A DNA stretch of 18,495 nt from CAZGOM01 sp964542875 (GTDB lineage Bacteria > Planctomycetota > Phycisphaerae > Phycisphaerales > Phycisphaeraceae): positions 1 to 18,495 of the forward strand of contig CAZIWA010000112.1 of the NCBI GenBank assembly GCA_964542875.1, given 5' to 3'. How positions within the stretch are numbered: position 1 is the first letter of the stretch; each line of letters starts with the position of its first letter. Below are positions 1 through 7,636 of this stretch, in pieces. Both the position numbers and the translations under genes were made by a program. The notes below the pieces were generated by a model. That model searched no databases. It was not told the DNA's origin and was given only the letters and a program-made list of their open reading frames with translations.

Positions 1-1052
1 ATCGCGATGATCTTGGCGACGATTTCGTCGAGTTGGCCGCCGAGGATTTTCATGAGGGGGTACTGCCCAGGGAGCCGGTCGTCGACGATGATGGCTTCCT
101 TGTAGCGGTAGGTGCGGATGCGTTCGGAGCGTTCGCCGGAGCCGATCATTTTGGAGCGGGCTTCGGCGCGCTGAGCGTCTTTTTGCTTCTGGTGGTAGTC
201 AAAGACCCGGGCGCGCATGAGCTGCCAGGCGCGGGTTTTGTTTTGCTGCTGGCTTTTAGATTCCTGCATCCGGACTTCGATGCCGGTGGGGATGTGGATG
301 AGGTGGACCGCGGTGGCGACTTTGTTGACGTTCTGTCCGCCTGGGCCCTGGGCGGTGGTGATGTCCATCTTCACGTCGGATTCGGGAATGTCGATCTGGA
401 GTTTTTCAGGTTCGGGCAGGACGGCGACGGTGGCGGTGGAGGTGTGGATGCGGCCTTGGGTTTCGGTGGCGGGGACGCGCTTGACACAGTGGACGCCGGA
501 TTCGTAACCGAGGCGTTGCCAGACGCCGGGGCCCTGAATGTTGGCAATGGCGTTGCGGATGCCGCCTTGGTCGCCGGCAGAGAGGTCCAGAAGGGTAAAA
601 TTCCAGCCGTGGAGCGCGGCGTAGCGCTGGTACATTTCAAAGATGTCGCCGGCCCAGAGCGAGGCCTCGGCGCCGCCTGTGCCGGCGCGCACTTCAAGGA
701 TGACGGAGCCGACGCTGCGGTCGTCCGCGGTGACGAGTTCCGCGATGATCTGCTGGATCAGGGCGTCAGCCTGGGCTTGAAGTTCAGGCAGTTCCTCCTG
801 GGCGAGGGCGACGAGTTCGGCGTCTGGTTTCAGGCGAACGATGTCCTGGTCTTCGGCGATCTGTTTGGCCAGGGCCTGATACTTGCGGTAAAGCTCCACG
901 GTGGGGGCAAGGCTGGCGCGTTTGACGGAGATGTCCCGGACCTGCTGGTGATCCTGGGCGACGGCCGGATCAGAGAGGCTGGCATCAAGCCGGTTGTAGG
1001 TGTCGGCGAGCTCATCGAGCTTTTGAATGACTTTTGCGGAGACTTCGGGCAT
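1..1052 (-). CDS. prfA: Peptide chain release factor 1 (RF1), 3' end cut by window edge
   Basis: RF1 recognises UAA and UAG stop codons in the ribosomal A site and triggers hydrolysis of peptidyl-tRNA. Reading the complement from the ATG at 1052 gives 350 codons with no stop before the window edge; family proteins are about 355-360 residues, so only the last few are missing. The catalytic GPGGQ motif is at residues 236-240, and the RF1-type stop-codon-reading motif PAT at 194-196, inside KRVPATETQGRIHTS, which separates it from RF2 (SPF). An AAGGA ribosome-binding site lies six to seven bases upstream of the ATG. In many bacteria prfA directly follows rpmE and precedes prmC. Here rpmE2 lies upstream on the same strand, but an opposite-strand pseudopilin gene separates the two, so prfA probably has its own promoter. 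prmC would be off the window. Confidence 0.97.
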   Translation of the reverse strand, partial: MPEVSAKVIQKLDELADTYNRLDASLSDPAVAQDHQQVRDISVKRASLAPTVELYRKYQALAKQIAEDQDIVRLKPDAELVALAQEELPELQAQADALIQQIIAELVTADDRSVGSVILEVRAGTGGAEASLWAGDIFEMYQRYAALHGWNFTLLDLSAGDQGGIRNAIANIQGPGVWQRLGYESGVHCVKRVPATETQGRIHTSTATVAVLPEPEKLQIDIPESDVKMDITTAQGPGGQNVNKVATAVHLIHIPTGIEVRMQESKSQQQNKTRAWQLMRARVFDYHQKQKDAQRAEARSKMIGSGERSERIRTYRYKEAIIVDDRLPGQYPLMKILGGQLDEIVAKIIA

Positions 1053-1206
1053 GAAAGTTCCTTGGGGAAGCACGTGATTTTATCACCATGGGGATTTTGA
1101 AGCGTGGAACAGGGGACGCGAAAAAGTTCTATAAAAGTCTGATGGCCGGTGATACATTAAATCTCAAGGTTATTGCCTGTTTCACACTTCTTGGCAGGGG
1201 AACAAC

Positions 1207-2001
1207 ATGGGTTACACGCGCCGAAGCGGGTTTACGTTGATCGAACTGCTGGTGGTGACTTCGATTGTTGCGCTGCTGATTTCGATTCTGCTTCCGAGTC
1301 TGAAGACCGCGCGCGAGGTGGCATCCCGTACCAAATGCCTGGCGGCGACTCGGCAGGTGGCGGTGGCGGCGCAGAGCTACGCGACTTCGTCGCGCGGATA
1401 CATGCCCAGCTATCTGACGGCACCGGGGAACTCGATGGGCTCCTATGCCTATGGCGTGCAGCACCAATTGGTGACATTGGATTACCTGGGGCAGGACATT
1501 TTCACCAATAAGGGATGCCCGGAAGGGCCTGCCACGTATTCCAACGGGCTGGGGAGCTATTACTACGGCCAGACGCCGGGCACGGTGGGCATTGGGATCA
1601 ATGATCTGCTGCAGAGCGGCTACAGCTATACCAACCCGCCTTCGGCGAGCTATTGGACGGCGGCGGTCACTTACTATCCCAATCAAGGCCCGATGAGCGA
1701 TCGGTCCAGACGGCTCCAGCGGAGGCCGGAGATGGTGATGGTGAGCACCTGCTGCCTGGTGCCCAATGCCGGGCAGATTTCGGTGAATCACACGGCGGGC
1801 CTGACGGACGGGTATTTCCTGAATCAACCGATCCCCGGGCGGCACAGCTACGAAGGCGTACCGTGGACGTTTTATGACGGACACGGGAAGTTTTTGAAGA
1901 TTGTGGAGTTCACGTTGCCAGCGAGCTATTCCGCATCGCCTTACAGCCTGTGGGAGTGGACGTGGCGGACGATGTACCACGCGCAGGGGATGGATGATTG
2001 A
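1207..2001 (+). CDS. Type II secretion/pilin-like pseudopilin (prepilin N-methylation domain protein)
   Basis: This 264-residue protein has a class III prepilin leader: RRSG followed by FTLIELLVV, with predicted cleavage after Gly8 by prepilin peptidase and the conserved Glu at +5 (Glu13). A hydrophobic helix follows (to about residue 31). Near the C-terminus, RHS (212-214) and FYDGH (222-226) form a degenerate version of the H-x(n)-DG motif that many planctomycete pseudopilins carry just before their end. The middle is rich in Tyr, Ser and Gly, as in surface-exposed pilin heads. A clear Shine-Dalgarno (AGGGGA) stands just before the ATG. Planctomycetes encode many such proteins scattered through the genome, usually of unknown role (surface fibres or secretion accessories). 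It stands alone between two minus-strand translation genes and ends at a hairpin at 2017. The specific function is unknown; the class call is secure. Confidence 0.9.
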   Translation: MGYTRRSGFTLIELLVVTSIVALLISILLPSLKTAREVASRTKCLAATRQVAVAAQSYATSSRGYMPSYLTAPGNSMGSYAYGVQHQLVTLDYLGQDIFTNKGCPEGPATYSNGLGSYYYGQTPGTVGIGINDLLQSGYSYTNPPSASYWTAAVTYYPNQGPMSDRSRRLQRRPEMVMVSTCCLVPNAGQISVNHTAGLTDGYFLNQPIPGRHSYEGVPWTFYDGHGKFLKIVEFTLPASYSASPYSLWEWTWRTMYHAQGMDD

Positions 2002-2016
2002 ATGGTACAAATGAAT

Positions 2017-2042
2017 AACCGCAGCCAGTGATGGCTGCGGTT
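2017..2042. terminator. Bidirectional hairpin between pseudopilin and rpmE2
   Basis: A perfect 11-bp inverted repeat (AACCGCAGCCA, loop GTGA, TGGCTGCGGTT) lies between the convergent ends of the pseudopilin gene and rpmE2. On the minus strand the stem runs into a T-rich stretch (TTATTCATTTG), so it fits rpmE2 termination best. On the plus strand no T-tract follows, so termination there is less certain. Confidence 0.7.
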
Positions 2043-2066
2043 ACGGTTGGATCAATTTGAAAGCGA

Positions 2067-2351
2067 TCAGGCCTTCTTGGTGTCGGCAGGCTTGGCGGCA
2101 AAGTACCCGCCGGCCTGGAACTTCTTCTGGAAGCGGTCGACGCGGCCAGCGGTGTCCATGAACTTCTGCTTGCCGGTGTAGAAGGGGTGCGATGCGGAAG
2201 AGATATCCACCTTGATGAGGGGGTATTCCTTGCCATCGGTCCACTTGGTCTTGTCGTTGGCCTTCATCGTCGACTTGGTGAGGAAGGAGAAGTCCGACGA
2301 GACGTCTTGGAACACGACGGTACGGTAGTTGGGGTGGATGTCTTTCTTCAT
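2067..2351 (-). CDS. rpmE2: 50S ribosomal protein L31 type B
   Basis: This 94-residue protein of the large ribosomal subunit matches the L31 type B family: it starts MKKDIHPNYR, has FLTKST and DGKEYPLIKVDISSASHPF, and has the family signature FYTGKQKF followed by DTAGRVDRF. It contains no cysteine, so it is the zinc-independent (C-minus) paralogue; the zinc-binding form carries a CxxC pair. The C-terminal tail (AAKPADTKKA) is a disordered extension. An AAGGA motif a few bases upstream supports the ATG at 2351. In many species the type B gene is derepressed under zinc limitation by Zur, but no clear Zur palindrome was recognised upstream. It lies upstream of prfA on the same strand, an echo of the common rpmE-prfA order, with a pseudopilin gene in between. 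Confidence 0.95.
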   Translation of the reverse strand: MKKDIHPNYRTVVFQDVSSDFSFLTKSTMKANDKTKWTDGKEYPLIKVDISSASHPFYTGKQKFMDTAGRVDRFQKKFQAGGYFAAKPADTKKA

Positions 2352-2520
2352 GGCTCAATCCTTGGCGAAGCTTTTGAATGAAAAATCGAGTCGAGCTTAA
2401 AAGTTTATCCTGCCTTTGGTTTATATGCAAATGGCCTGGGACGCTTGTCTATAGATGGCGTGGCCAGGCGATGGCCGGGTAAGGGTCCACAATATCCCCC
2501 AGAAAGGCGCAAATGGCGGT

Positions 2521-2549
2521 TTGACTTTCAGCATGACAGAAGTGATGCT
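2521..2549 (+). promoter_or_regulatory. Candidate sigma-70-like promoter for the small lipoprotein gene
   Basis: TTGACT (5 of 6 to the -35 consensus) is followed after exactly 17 bases by GATGCT, a weak -10 that keeps the A at position 2 and the T at position 6. It lies about 70 bases before the ATG at 2617. Nothing else was recognised in the 265-base gap between rpmE2 and this gene. Confidence 0.3.
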
Positions 2550-2616
2550 CTACGCCGACACCCATCTACAAGGGTTATCGACCCAGACACTAGCGTCAAA
2601 ATTCCAAGGAGTCACC

Positions 2617-3126
2617 ATGCGGACCATGTCGAAGTTTCTTGTCGGGGCGGCGGCCCTTGTTCTCCTGGCCGGTTGCGCCAAACACATCGTTGAAGGCCCG
2701 GTTTCGATTGAAATCCAGGATGCAGACGCGTCCGTGCCCGCAGACCTCCTGCGCAGCGCACCCGTTCAGGTAGAGGTTGCCGGCGTGCCGGTGAAGCTCA
2801 CCACGACGGCCTCCCGGAAGTTCGTCGGCGAAGAAGGCGACGCCACCGCGGCCGAATTCATCGTTGCCGGCGTTGACGGCAAGGCGCTGCCCGCAGGCCT
2901 GACGATTGCTGAAGCATGGCTCCTGAGCCCCACTTCGCTGTGGGAAACAGACGTGACCGCGATTCCCGCGGTCGAAGGCCAGACCGATAAGGTTGCCGCG
3001 GCTGCCAGCGGCGGCCCGCGCTGGGTGCCCGGCAGCCCCGTGGAAGCCGTTGTCCGCTTGAAGGACGCAGACGGCAAGGCCTACCTGCTTCGCCAGGGTG
3101 AAGTGACGATCAGCAAGGTTGAATAA
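2617..3126 (+). CDS. Small lipoprotein of unknown function
   Basis: The ATG at 2617 is preferred over longer in-frame starts because AAGGAG sits five bases upstream and the resulting protein begins with a standard lipoprotein signal peptide. The signal has charged MRTMSK, a hydrophobic core FLVGAAALVLLAG, and lipobox LAGC with Cys20 as the lipidation site. The mature part of about 150 residues is acidic, Ala/Val-rich and predicted to be largely beta-strand (alternating hydrophobic residues such as VQVEVAGVPVKLTT and YLLRQGEVTISKVE). I recognise no family. Cys20 is followed by Ala and Lys, with no Asp at +2, which by the E. coli rule would favour the outer membrane; that rule is untested in planctomycetes. 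The gene is monocistronic: a strong terminator follows 33 bases after the stop. No functional link to the lyase-like gene downstream can be claimed. Confidence 0.72.
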   Translation: MRTMSKFLVGAAALVLLAGCAKHIVEGPVSIEIQDADASVPADLLRSAPVQVEVAGVPVKLTTTASRKFVGEEGDATAAEFIVAGVDGKALPAGLTIAEAWLLSPTSLWETDVTAIPAVEGQTDKVAAAASGGPRWVPGSPVEAVVRLKDADGKAYLLRQGEVTISKVE

Positions 3127-3159
3127 GCCGACCGCTTAGCAAAACAGTAAGTATGATGG

Positions 3160-3193
3160 CGCGCGTGTCTAAAAGACACGCGCGTCTTTTTTT
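3160..3193 (+). terminator. Strong intrinsic terminator of the small lipoprotein gene
   Basis: An 11-bp perfect GC-rich stem (CGCGCGTGTCT / AGACACGCGCG, loop AAA) is followed at once by TC and seven Ts. It also overlaps the longest possible reading frame of the downstream lyase-like gene, which argues that this gene starts later, at 3225. Confidence 0.92.
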
Positions 3194-3224
3194 GATTCCC
3201 ATTTCCAAAAAAGGCTCCATCGCA

Positions 3225-5501
3225 GTGACCGGCAACATTCAAATCAAAAACGCATACGACCGTCCGCTTCCTAAACTCCCCATTCTTTACGGTGTGCCGA
3301 TTCCCGAAGGCAAGGCGCCCACCGCTGCGCATGTCGGGCTGGTGGGCAAAGACGGCAAGGCCGTGCCCGTGAGCGTGGAGAAAGTGGCCCAGTGGCCCGA
3401 TGGCTCGGTTCGCTGGGCCCTGCTGGACCTGCAATTGGACATGGCACCGCATGAACGGGTGGACCTGGATGTAACGTTTGAAAAGGCGAAGAAGCCCGTG
3501 AAGGTGGCTTCGCCGGTGAAGGTGAAGAAGAGCGCCAAAGGCATCGAGGTGAACAACGGCCCATTGAAAGCGACATTCGACGCCGGACAGTTTGCACTGT
3601 TTACGACACTGAGCGCTGACGGTGCAGAGATCATCGGTAAGGATGACTTGTGCGACATCATCGGTGTTTCGCCAGTGGGGAAGATTCACAGGGCCAGCTA
3701 CGACCCCAAGCCCAAGCTTTCACTTGAGGAAGCCAACGACCATCGCGCGGTGGTCCGGTGGGATGTGGGGCACTTCGCCGGCGATGGGACCCGGTTGGCC
3801 GAGTGCCGGGTGAAGCTTTCGTTCTTCGCCGGCAATCCTTATGTGAAGGTGGAACACTCGGTGGTGAACCGGGAGATGCCCGAAGCGGGAATCTATTTCC
3901 GTGAATACCGGATTGAGATGTCCACCCGGATCGACAAGCGGTCGACCAAGACGGTGCATCAGATCAACCACGGCCTGGATTACTTTGCGAGGCTGGTGCA
4001 GCTTCCGCAGAACGTGAAAATCCGTGTGCCCTCCAAGGGGGAAGACCCGAACCTGGGCATGGCGGAAAACGTGGGCGTGCTGGGCACCGTGGGCAAAAGC
4101 CTCATTGAAGATGAAGGAGCGTTCAAGGAAGACGTGGGCTCATTCCCGCATTTCATTAAGCCCGGCGCGCCGCGCGTGGTGCTGGGCGGCGGGTATGGGC
4201 TGGTGTTCCCCTACATCGGTGTGAACGATGAGAAACGCACCATCGTGGCGAGCGTGCTGCGCATGAACGCGCAGCACCCCAAGGCCATGAGCAGCGACGA
4301 AAATAAGATCACGCTCGATCTCTACCCTCCTGGTTATCCCAAGTGGCGCCTGTGCCGGGGCATGACCAAAACGCATCACATCGCGTTGAGCTTTTTCGGC
4401 AAAAAACTTTCGGCCAAGGAGATCGACGGGGAAGCCGTGCGCCGGGAGTTTTTCGCGTATAACCCCGCCAAGGAGCCCGTCGAGATTACCCTCGACCCGG
4501 AGTATGCGCGGTCGACCAAACAGGTGGAAACAGGGGATGTGCTGCCATATTCCCCCATGCTGTACCCCAAGCTGGAAGCGAAGATCGCAGGCATCAAACT
4601 GCATGGCGATCCGCTGGCGCATTCGGGGATCATCGACTACGGCGAAGCCATCGCCACCAACAATGAAGAAGACCAGGGCTATGAATACGCGATGGAGTAT
4701 TACCGGTCGGCGTCGTATGAAAACTTCGCCAAATCCGTCTCGCAGATGCTGCACAACTCCACGATCGACATTGTGGATTGGGACCCGGACCCGGCCCGGA
4801 TGGGCGGCACGCCTTACCACACCAGCTACCATCAGGACTCGGTGTGCGTGACGTCACACTTCTGGACCGAAGGCATGTTCCTGTACAGTTACATGACAGG
4901 TGACAAGGAAGCGTACCGGGCGGCGGTGGGGCAGTGTGAATGGGCGCTGCGGTACATGAAGCTGCGGCCGATCATTGTGAAACAGGATGGGCGTGAAATC
5001 GGCTGGCCGATCATTGCGCTCACCGCAGGCTACCAGGCCACGGGCGATAAGCGGTATCTGCAAGGGTGCTACGACCTGATCGAGCTCTACCACGAGAAGA
5101 TCCGGGTGTATGGGCGCATCGCCAATAACGAGCCGCCTGGCACGGGATACCTGGCGGTGGCTTATGGGGAGTACGCCGGCATCGAGGGCATGCACAAGTT
5201 CTGGCGTGTGACCAAGGATGAGAAGGTGCGCAAATTCGTGATTGAACTGGTGACGCAGTTCATTGATGAAGGGCATATCAAGTTCCACAGTCATGGGCGG
5301 TTCATGGATCTCTATGCGCTTTACGCCGTGTGGGACATGACACGCGATCCCAAATGGCTGGAGCTGAGCCAGCGATATGTGAAAGTGGCCCTGGCCCGGC
5401 CAAACTGGGACGGCTATTTCTATCGGCGGGTGATGCACTTTTTAGGCATGTGCCATCAGCATGGGCTCATCAATGATGACCTGGTGGTGCTTAAGGATTA
5501 G
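3225..5501 (+). CDS. Exo-rhamnogalacturonan-lyase-family (PL26/YetA-like) protein
   Basis: The N-terminal part looks like the RIFT-barrel domain of the PcRGLX/YetA family: GVPIPEGK (23-30), then WPDGSVRWALLDLQ (57-70), then long beta-rich segments to about residue 400. After it come a middle domain and a helical C-terminal half resembling an alpha/alpha-toroid, with GGTPYHTSYHQDSV near 525-540 as the most conserved-looking active-site segment. Characterised PL26 members cleave rhamnogalacturonan I by beta-elimination, but family members differ and the substrate here is unknown. The frame stays open to an ATG at 3153, but that codon is just upstream of and reads through the terminator at 3160-3193. 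The GTG at 3225, with AAAGG ten bases before, gives 758 residues and is preferred. No signal peptide is seen with either start, so the protein is probably cytoplasmic and would act on imported oligosaccharides. The family call is from remembered motifs and needs a profile search. Confidence 0.65.
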   Translation: MTGNIQIKNAYDRPLPKLPILYGVPIPEGKAPTAAHVGLVGKDGKAVPVSVEKVAQWPDGSVRWALLDLQLDMAPHERVDLDVTFEKAKKPVKVASPVKVKKSAKGIEVNNGPLKATFDAGQFALFTTLSADGAEIIGKDDLCDIIGVSPVGKIHRASYDPKPKLSLEEANDHRAVVRWDVGHFAGDGTRLAECRVKLSFFAGNPYVKVEHSVVNREMPEAGIYFREYRIEMSTRIDKRSTKTVHQINHGLDYFARLVQLPQNVKIRVPSKGEDPNLGMAENVGVLGTVGKSLIEDEGAFKEDVGSFPHFIKPGAPRVVLGGGYGLVFPYIGVNDEKRTIVASVLRMNAQHPKAMSSDENKITLDLYPPGYPKWRLCRGMTKTHHIALSFFGKKLSAKEIDGEAVRREFFAYNPAKEPVEITLDPEYARSTKQVETGDVLPYSPMLYPKLEAKIAGIKLHGDPLAHSGIIDYGEAIATNNEEDQGYEYAMEYYRSASYENFAKSVSQMLHNSTIDIVDWDPDPARMGGTPYHTSYHQDSVCVTSHFWTEGMFLYSYMTGDKEAYRAAVGQCEWALRYMKLRPIIVKQDGREIGWPIIALTAGYQATGDKRYLQGCYDLIELYHEKIRVYGRIANNEPPGTGYLAVAYGEYAGIEGMHKFWRVTKDEKVRKFVIELVTQFIDEGHIKFHSHGRFMDLYALYAVWDMTRDPKWLELSQRYVKVALARPNWDGYFYRRVMHFLGMCHQHGLINDDLVVLKD

Positions 5502-5506
5502 GAGCC

Positions 5507-5588
5507 ACACGCAGGTTTTCAGGATTTTCCAACTGGCGCAGCCTCGCGCCAGACAGTAAAACAAAGGCCCGATGCGCCGCCTGCGTGT
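5507..5588. repeat. Nested inverted repeats after the PL26-like gene
   Basis: Outer arms ACACGCAGG (5507-5515) and CCTGCGTGT (5580-5588) enclose an inner hairpin CTGGCGC / GCGCCAG (5533-5539 and 5546-5552, loop AGCCTC). No T-tract follows either arm. It may be a factor-dependent stop or 3' stabiliser for the upstream transcript, or a leader structure for the gene at 5680; the sequence does not decide. Confidence 0.45.
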
Positions 5589-5679
5589 TCACGCGGGGGT
5601 AAGAAATGGTAAAATTCACTGCCATTGAACGCTCTATATACCTGTTCTAATCGACCGTAAATCCCCAGGAGAATCCTTC

Positions 5680-6468
5680 ATGTCCGCAAAGCTCAAGCGC
5701 AAGGTTGCAATGTGTTTCATGGCTCACCCTGACGACTGCGAATTTCAGGTGGCCGGCACGCTGGCACTTTTGAAGAAGAAGGGCTGGGAGATTCACATCG
5801 TTTCCTCCACGCCAGGGGATTGCGGCTCCATGACGCTGGGCCCGCAGCAGATCGGCGATATCCGGACGAAAGAAAACGCCAACGCGGCGAAGCTCATCGG
5901 CGCGCACTACCACTGCCTGGGTCTGCGAGACCTTTATGTCACGTTCGATAAAGATTCCATCCGTGCCGCGATGACGCTGACGAGGTCCATCGGTCCTTCG
6001 CTGATCTTCACGCACAGCCTGCAGGACTACATGGGAGACCATGAAGAAACCGCGAAGCTGGCCCGGTCGGTCTCGATCGGCTACTTCGTCCCCAACACGT
6101 GCTCGGGCCCGATTCCCGAGGGCTCCGGCATGCCGTACTTCTACTACGCGGACCCCGCGGGCATGAAGGATTACTTTGGCCGCAGGCCCATTGCGACGAC
6201 GTACGTGGACATTTCCTCGGTGATCAAGACGAAGGAAAAAATGCTCCAGGCGCATGCCTCCCAGCGCCAGTGGCTGCTGGACCACTACGGCGTGGATGAA
6301 TACACCCGGCTGCTGCGTGAAGGCGGGCAGATCCGTGGGCAGGAGATCGGCGTGAATTTCGCCGAAGGGTTCCGCCAGCACAAGGGCCAGGGCTATCCGC
6401 AGGACTGCATTCTGCAGGCGGAACTGGGCAAACTGGTGGTGAACAAGGAAGTGCCCGCGGTTGGCTGA
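5680..6468 (+). CDS. PIG-L/LmbE family N-deacetylase
   Basis: Members of this family are zinc hydrolases that remove acetyl groups from N-acetylglucosamine-type substrates (GlcNAc-PI, mycothiol precursor, bacillithiol precursor, chitobiose). The 262-residue protein has the signature AHPDDCEF (15-22), where His16 and Asp19 are expected zinc ligands and Asp18 the general base. It also has RTKENANAAKLIGA (62-75), the helix usually following the first loop, and DYMGDHEETAKLA (116-128), where His121 is the likely third ligand. No signal peptide is present, so it is cytoplasmic. AGGAG sits eight bases before the ATG. The next gene, 171 bases downstream on the same strand, is NagB-like, which suggests amino-sugar processing: deacetylation, then deamination. 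The substrate is unknown; the small-molecule thiol pathways are an alternative, but their partner genes are not in view. Confidence 0.92.
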   Translation: MSAKLKRKVAMCFMAHPDDCEFQVAGTLALLKKKGWEIHIVSSTPGDCGSMTLGPQQIGDIRTKENANAAKLIGAHYHCLGLRDLYVTFDKDSIRAAMTLTRSIGPSLIFTHSLQDYMGDHEETAKLARSVSIGYFVPNTCSGPIPEGSGMPYFYYADPAGMKDYFGRRPIATTYVDISSVIKTKEKMLQAHASQRQWLLDHYGVDEYTRLLREGGQIRGQEIGVNFAEGFRQHKGQGYPQDCILQAELGKLVVNKEVPAVG

Positions 6469-6639
6469 TGTGGCAGGGCATTGATTGATGGAAGCGCCCG
6501 CACCTGAGTTGTGATTCGGGTTATCGGGTGTCCACAAGCAAGCCCATTGCATGCCAAGATATGTTTGATCAACACTCCGATACTTCGACAGCCAGGGTGC
6601 GTGAGCGCCCGAAGAAATCAATAAATCAAAGGATGAATC

Positions 6640-7599
6640 ATGGACTTTATTTCGACATTTGAAGGTTCGTACGCCGGTCCGTTTTACCCCCAGGGCTGGG
6701 ATTACAAAAAGATTCTCAAGATCACCGAAGGCGGGCCTGCGGACCTGCTTAAACGCGAAAAGTTCTGGAACAAGGGCTTTGAGCCGATCATCTGCGACGA
6801 CAGCTCCTCGGGCGTGGAAAGCATGAACGCCATGATGGGCTATGAGATATTCAATGAGATCAAGGAAGCCAGGGAAGCCGGGCGCGAGCTGGCCATCATC
6901 CTGCCGGTGGGGCCGATGGGCATGTACAAGTGGGCCGTGTACTTCCTGAAGAAGCATAATGTTTCCTGCAAGCACGTCCATGGGTTCAACATGGACGAGT
7001 GGGCCGACGCGGAAGGCAACTCGGCTCCGCCTGAGGCGCCGGGCAGCTTTCAAGGGGCGATGGAACAGGCGTTCTATGGCCCGCTGGGGACGCTGACGGT
7101 TCCTAAGAATCAGCGCAACTTCGCCACCCGGAAATTGCTGCCTGGGTATGGTGATAAGATCGCCGCGCTGAAGAAAAAGGGCGCGAAGCTGGTGGTGGTG
7201 TACGGCATCGGGCGTGCTTGCCACATCGCGTTCTGGGAGCCGCATTTTGCTGCGGAATACAAGGGCGTGAAGGATTGGCAGGCGGATACGCATCGCTTGG
7301 GCGCGCAGCTGCACCCGCTGACGATCGAACAAAATTCGCTGCACAGCTTCGCCAGCCGGATGACGCTGATTCCGCTTCGCGCCAACACCATTGGTCCGGG
7401 TCTTTTTACGCAGGCCGACTACGGTATCGGCGGCGCCGATGGCGCGCATGGCCCGCTGAACTGGCAAGGCCAGTCGATCTGGATGACCCTTCACTACGGC
7501 GTTGATCCGTGGGTGCCCAGCTCGTTCATGCCTACGATGCCGGGCCGGCTGTTTGTGGTGAAGAAGCTGGCGGGCCCGCTGGTGCCGGAAGCCAACTGA
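6640..7599 (+). CDS. Divergent glucosamine-6-phosphate deaminase/isomerase-like (NagB-family) protein
   Basis: NagB converts glucosamine-6-phosphate to fructose-6-phosphate and ammonia. This 319-residue protein is longer than bacterial NagB (about 240-270) but keeps the landmarks: a phosphate-loop-like ILPVGPMGMYKWAV (87-100), FNMDEWAD (116-123) holding the equivalents of E. coli Asp72 and Glu73, and GIGRACHIAFWEP (189-201), aligning with the family's GxGxDGHIAFNEP. His195 and Glu200 are kept, but the family Asp of the DGH triplet is Ala193 and the Gly is Cys194, so the Asp-His-Glu arrangement is incomplete. A conserved-looking stretch PLRANTIGPGLFTQADYGIG (245-264) sits where NagB has its late substrate loop. 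AAAGGA lies six bases before the ATG. No signal peptide. It may be a deaminase using a different base, an isomerase on another sugar phosphate, or a non-catalytic sensor. It lies between the PIG-L deacetylase and the NAGPA gene, 37 bases before the latter, so those two probably share a transcript. Confidence 0.8.
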   Translation: MDFISTFEGSYAGPFYPQGWDYKKILKITEGGPADLLKREKFWNKGFEPIICDDSSSGVESMNAMMGYEIFNEIKEAREAGRELAIILPVGPMGMYKWAVYFLKKHNVSCKHVHGFNMDEWADAEGNSAPPEAPGSFQGAMEQAFYGPLGTLTVPKNQRNFATRKLLPGYGDKIAALKKKGAKLVVVYGIGRACHIAFWEPHFAAEYKGVKDWQADTHRLGAQLHPLTIEQNSLHSFASRMTLIPLRANTIGPGLFTQADYGIGGADGAHGPLNWQGQSIWMTLHYGVDPWVPSSFMPTMPGRLFVVKKLAGPLVPEAN

Positions 7600-7636
7600 T
7601 TCTAGATCTGGTAGTCCGCAAAATGAGGTGAGCAAA

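Noticed and set aside
33..1100. 355-codon plus-strand frame at the left end
   Set aside because: It is the antisense shadow of prfA, which has all RF1 motifs; the translation is Gly/Asp/Phe-rich without domains.
1129..2010. 293-codon minus-strand frame over the pseudopilin
   Set aside because: The Arg/His-rich translation is typical of antisense reading; the plus strand has a precise prepilin leader and a Shine-Dalgarno.
5625..5651. Possible promoter TTGAAC, 15 bases, TCTAAT before the PIG-L gene
   Set aside because: The -35 matches only four of six and the spacer is too short; it is not strong enough to list as a feature.
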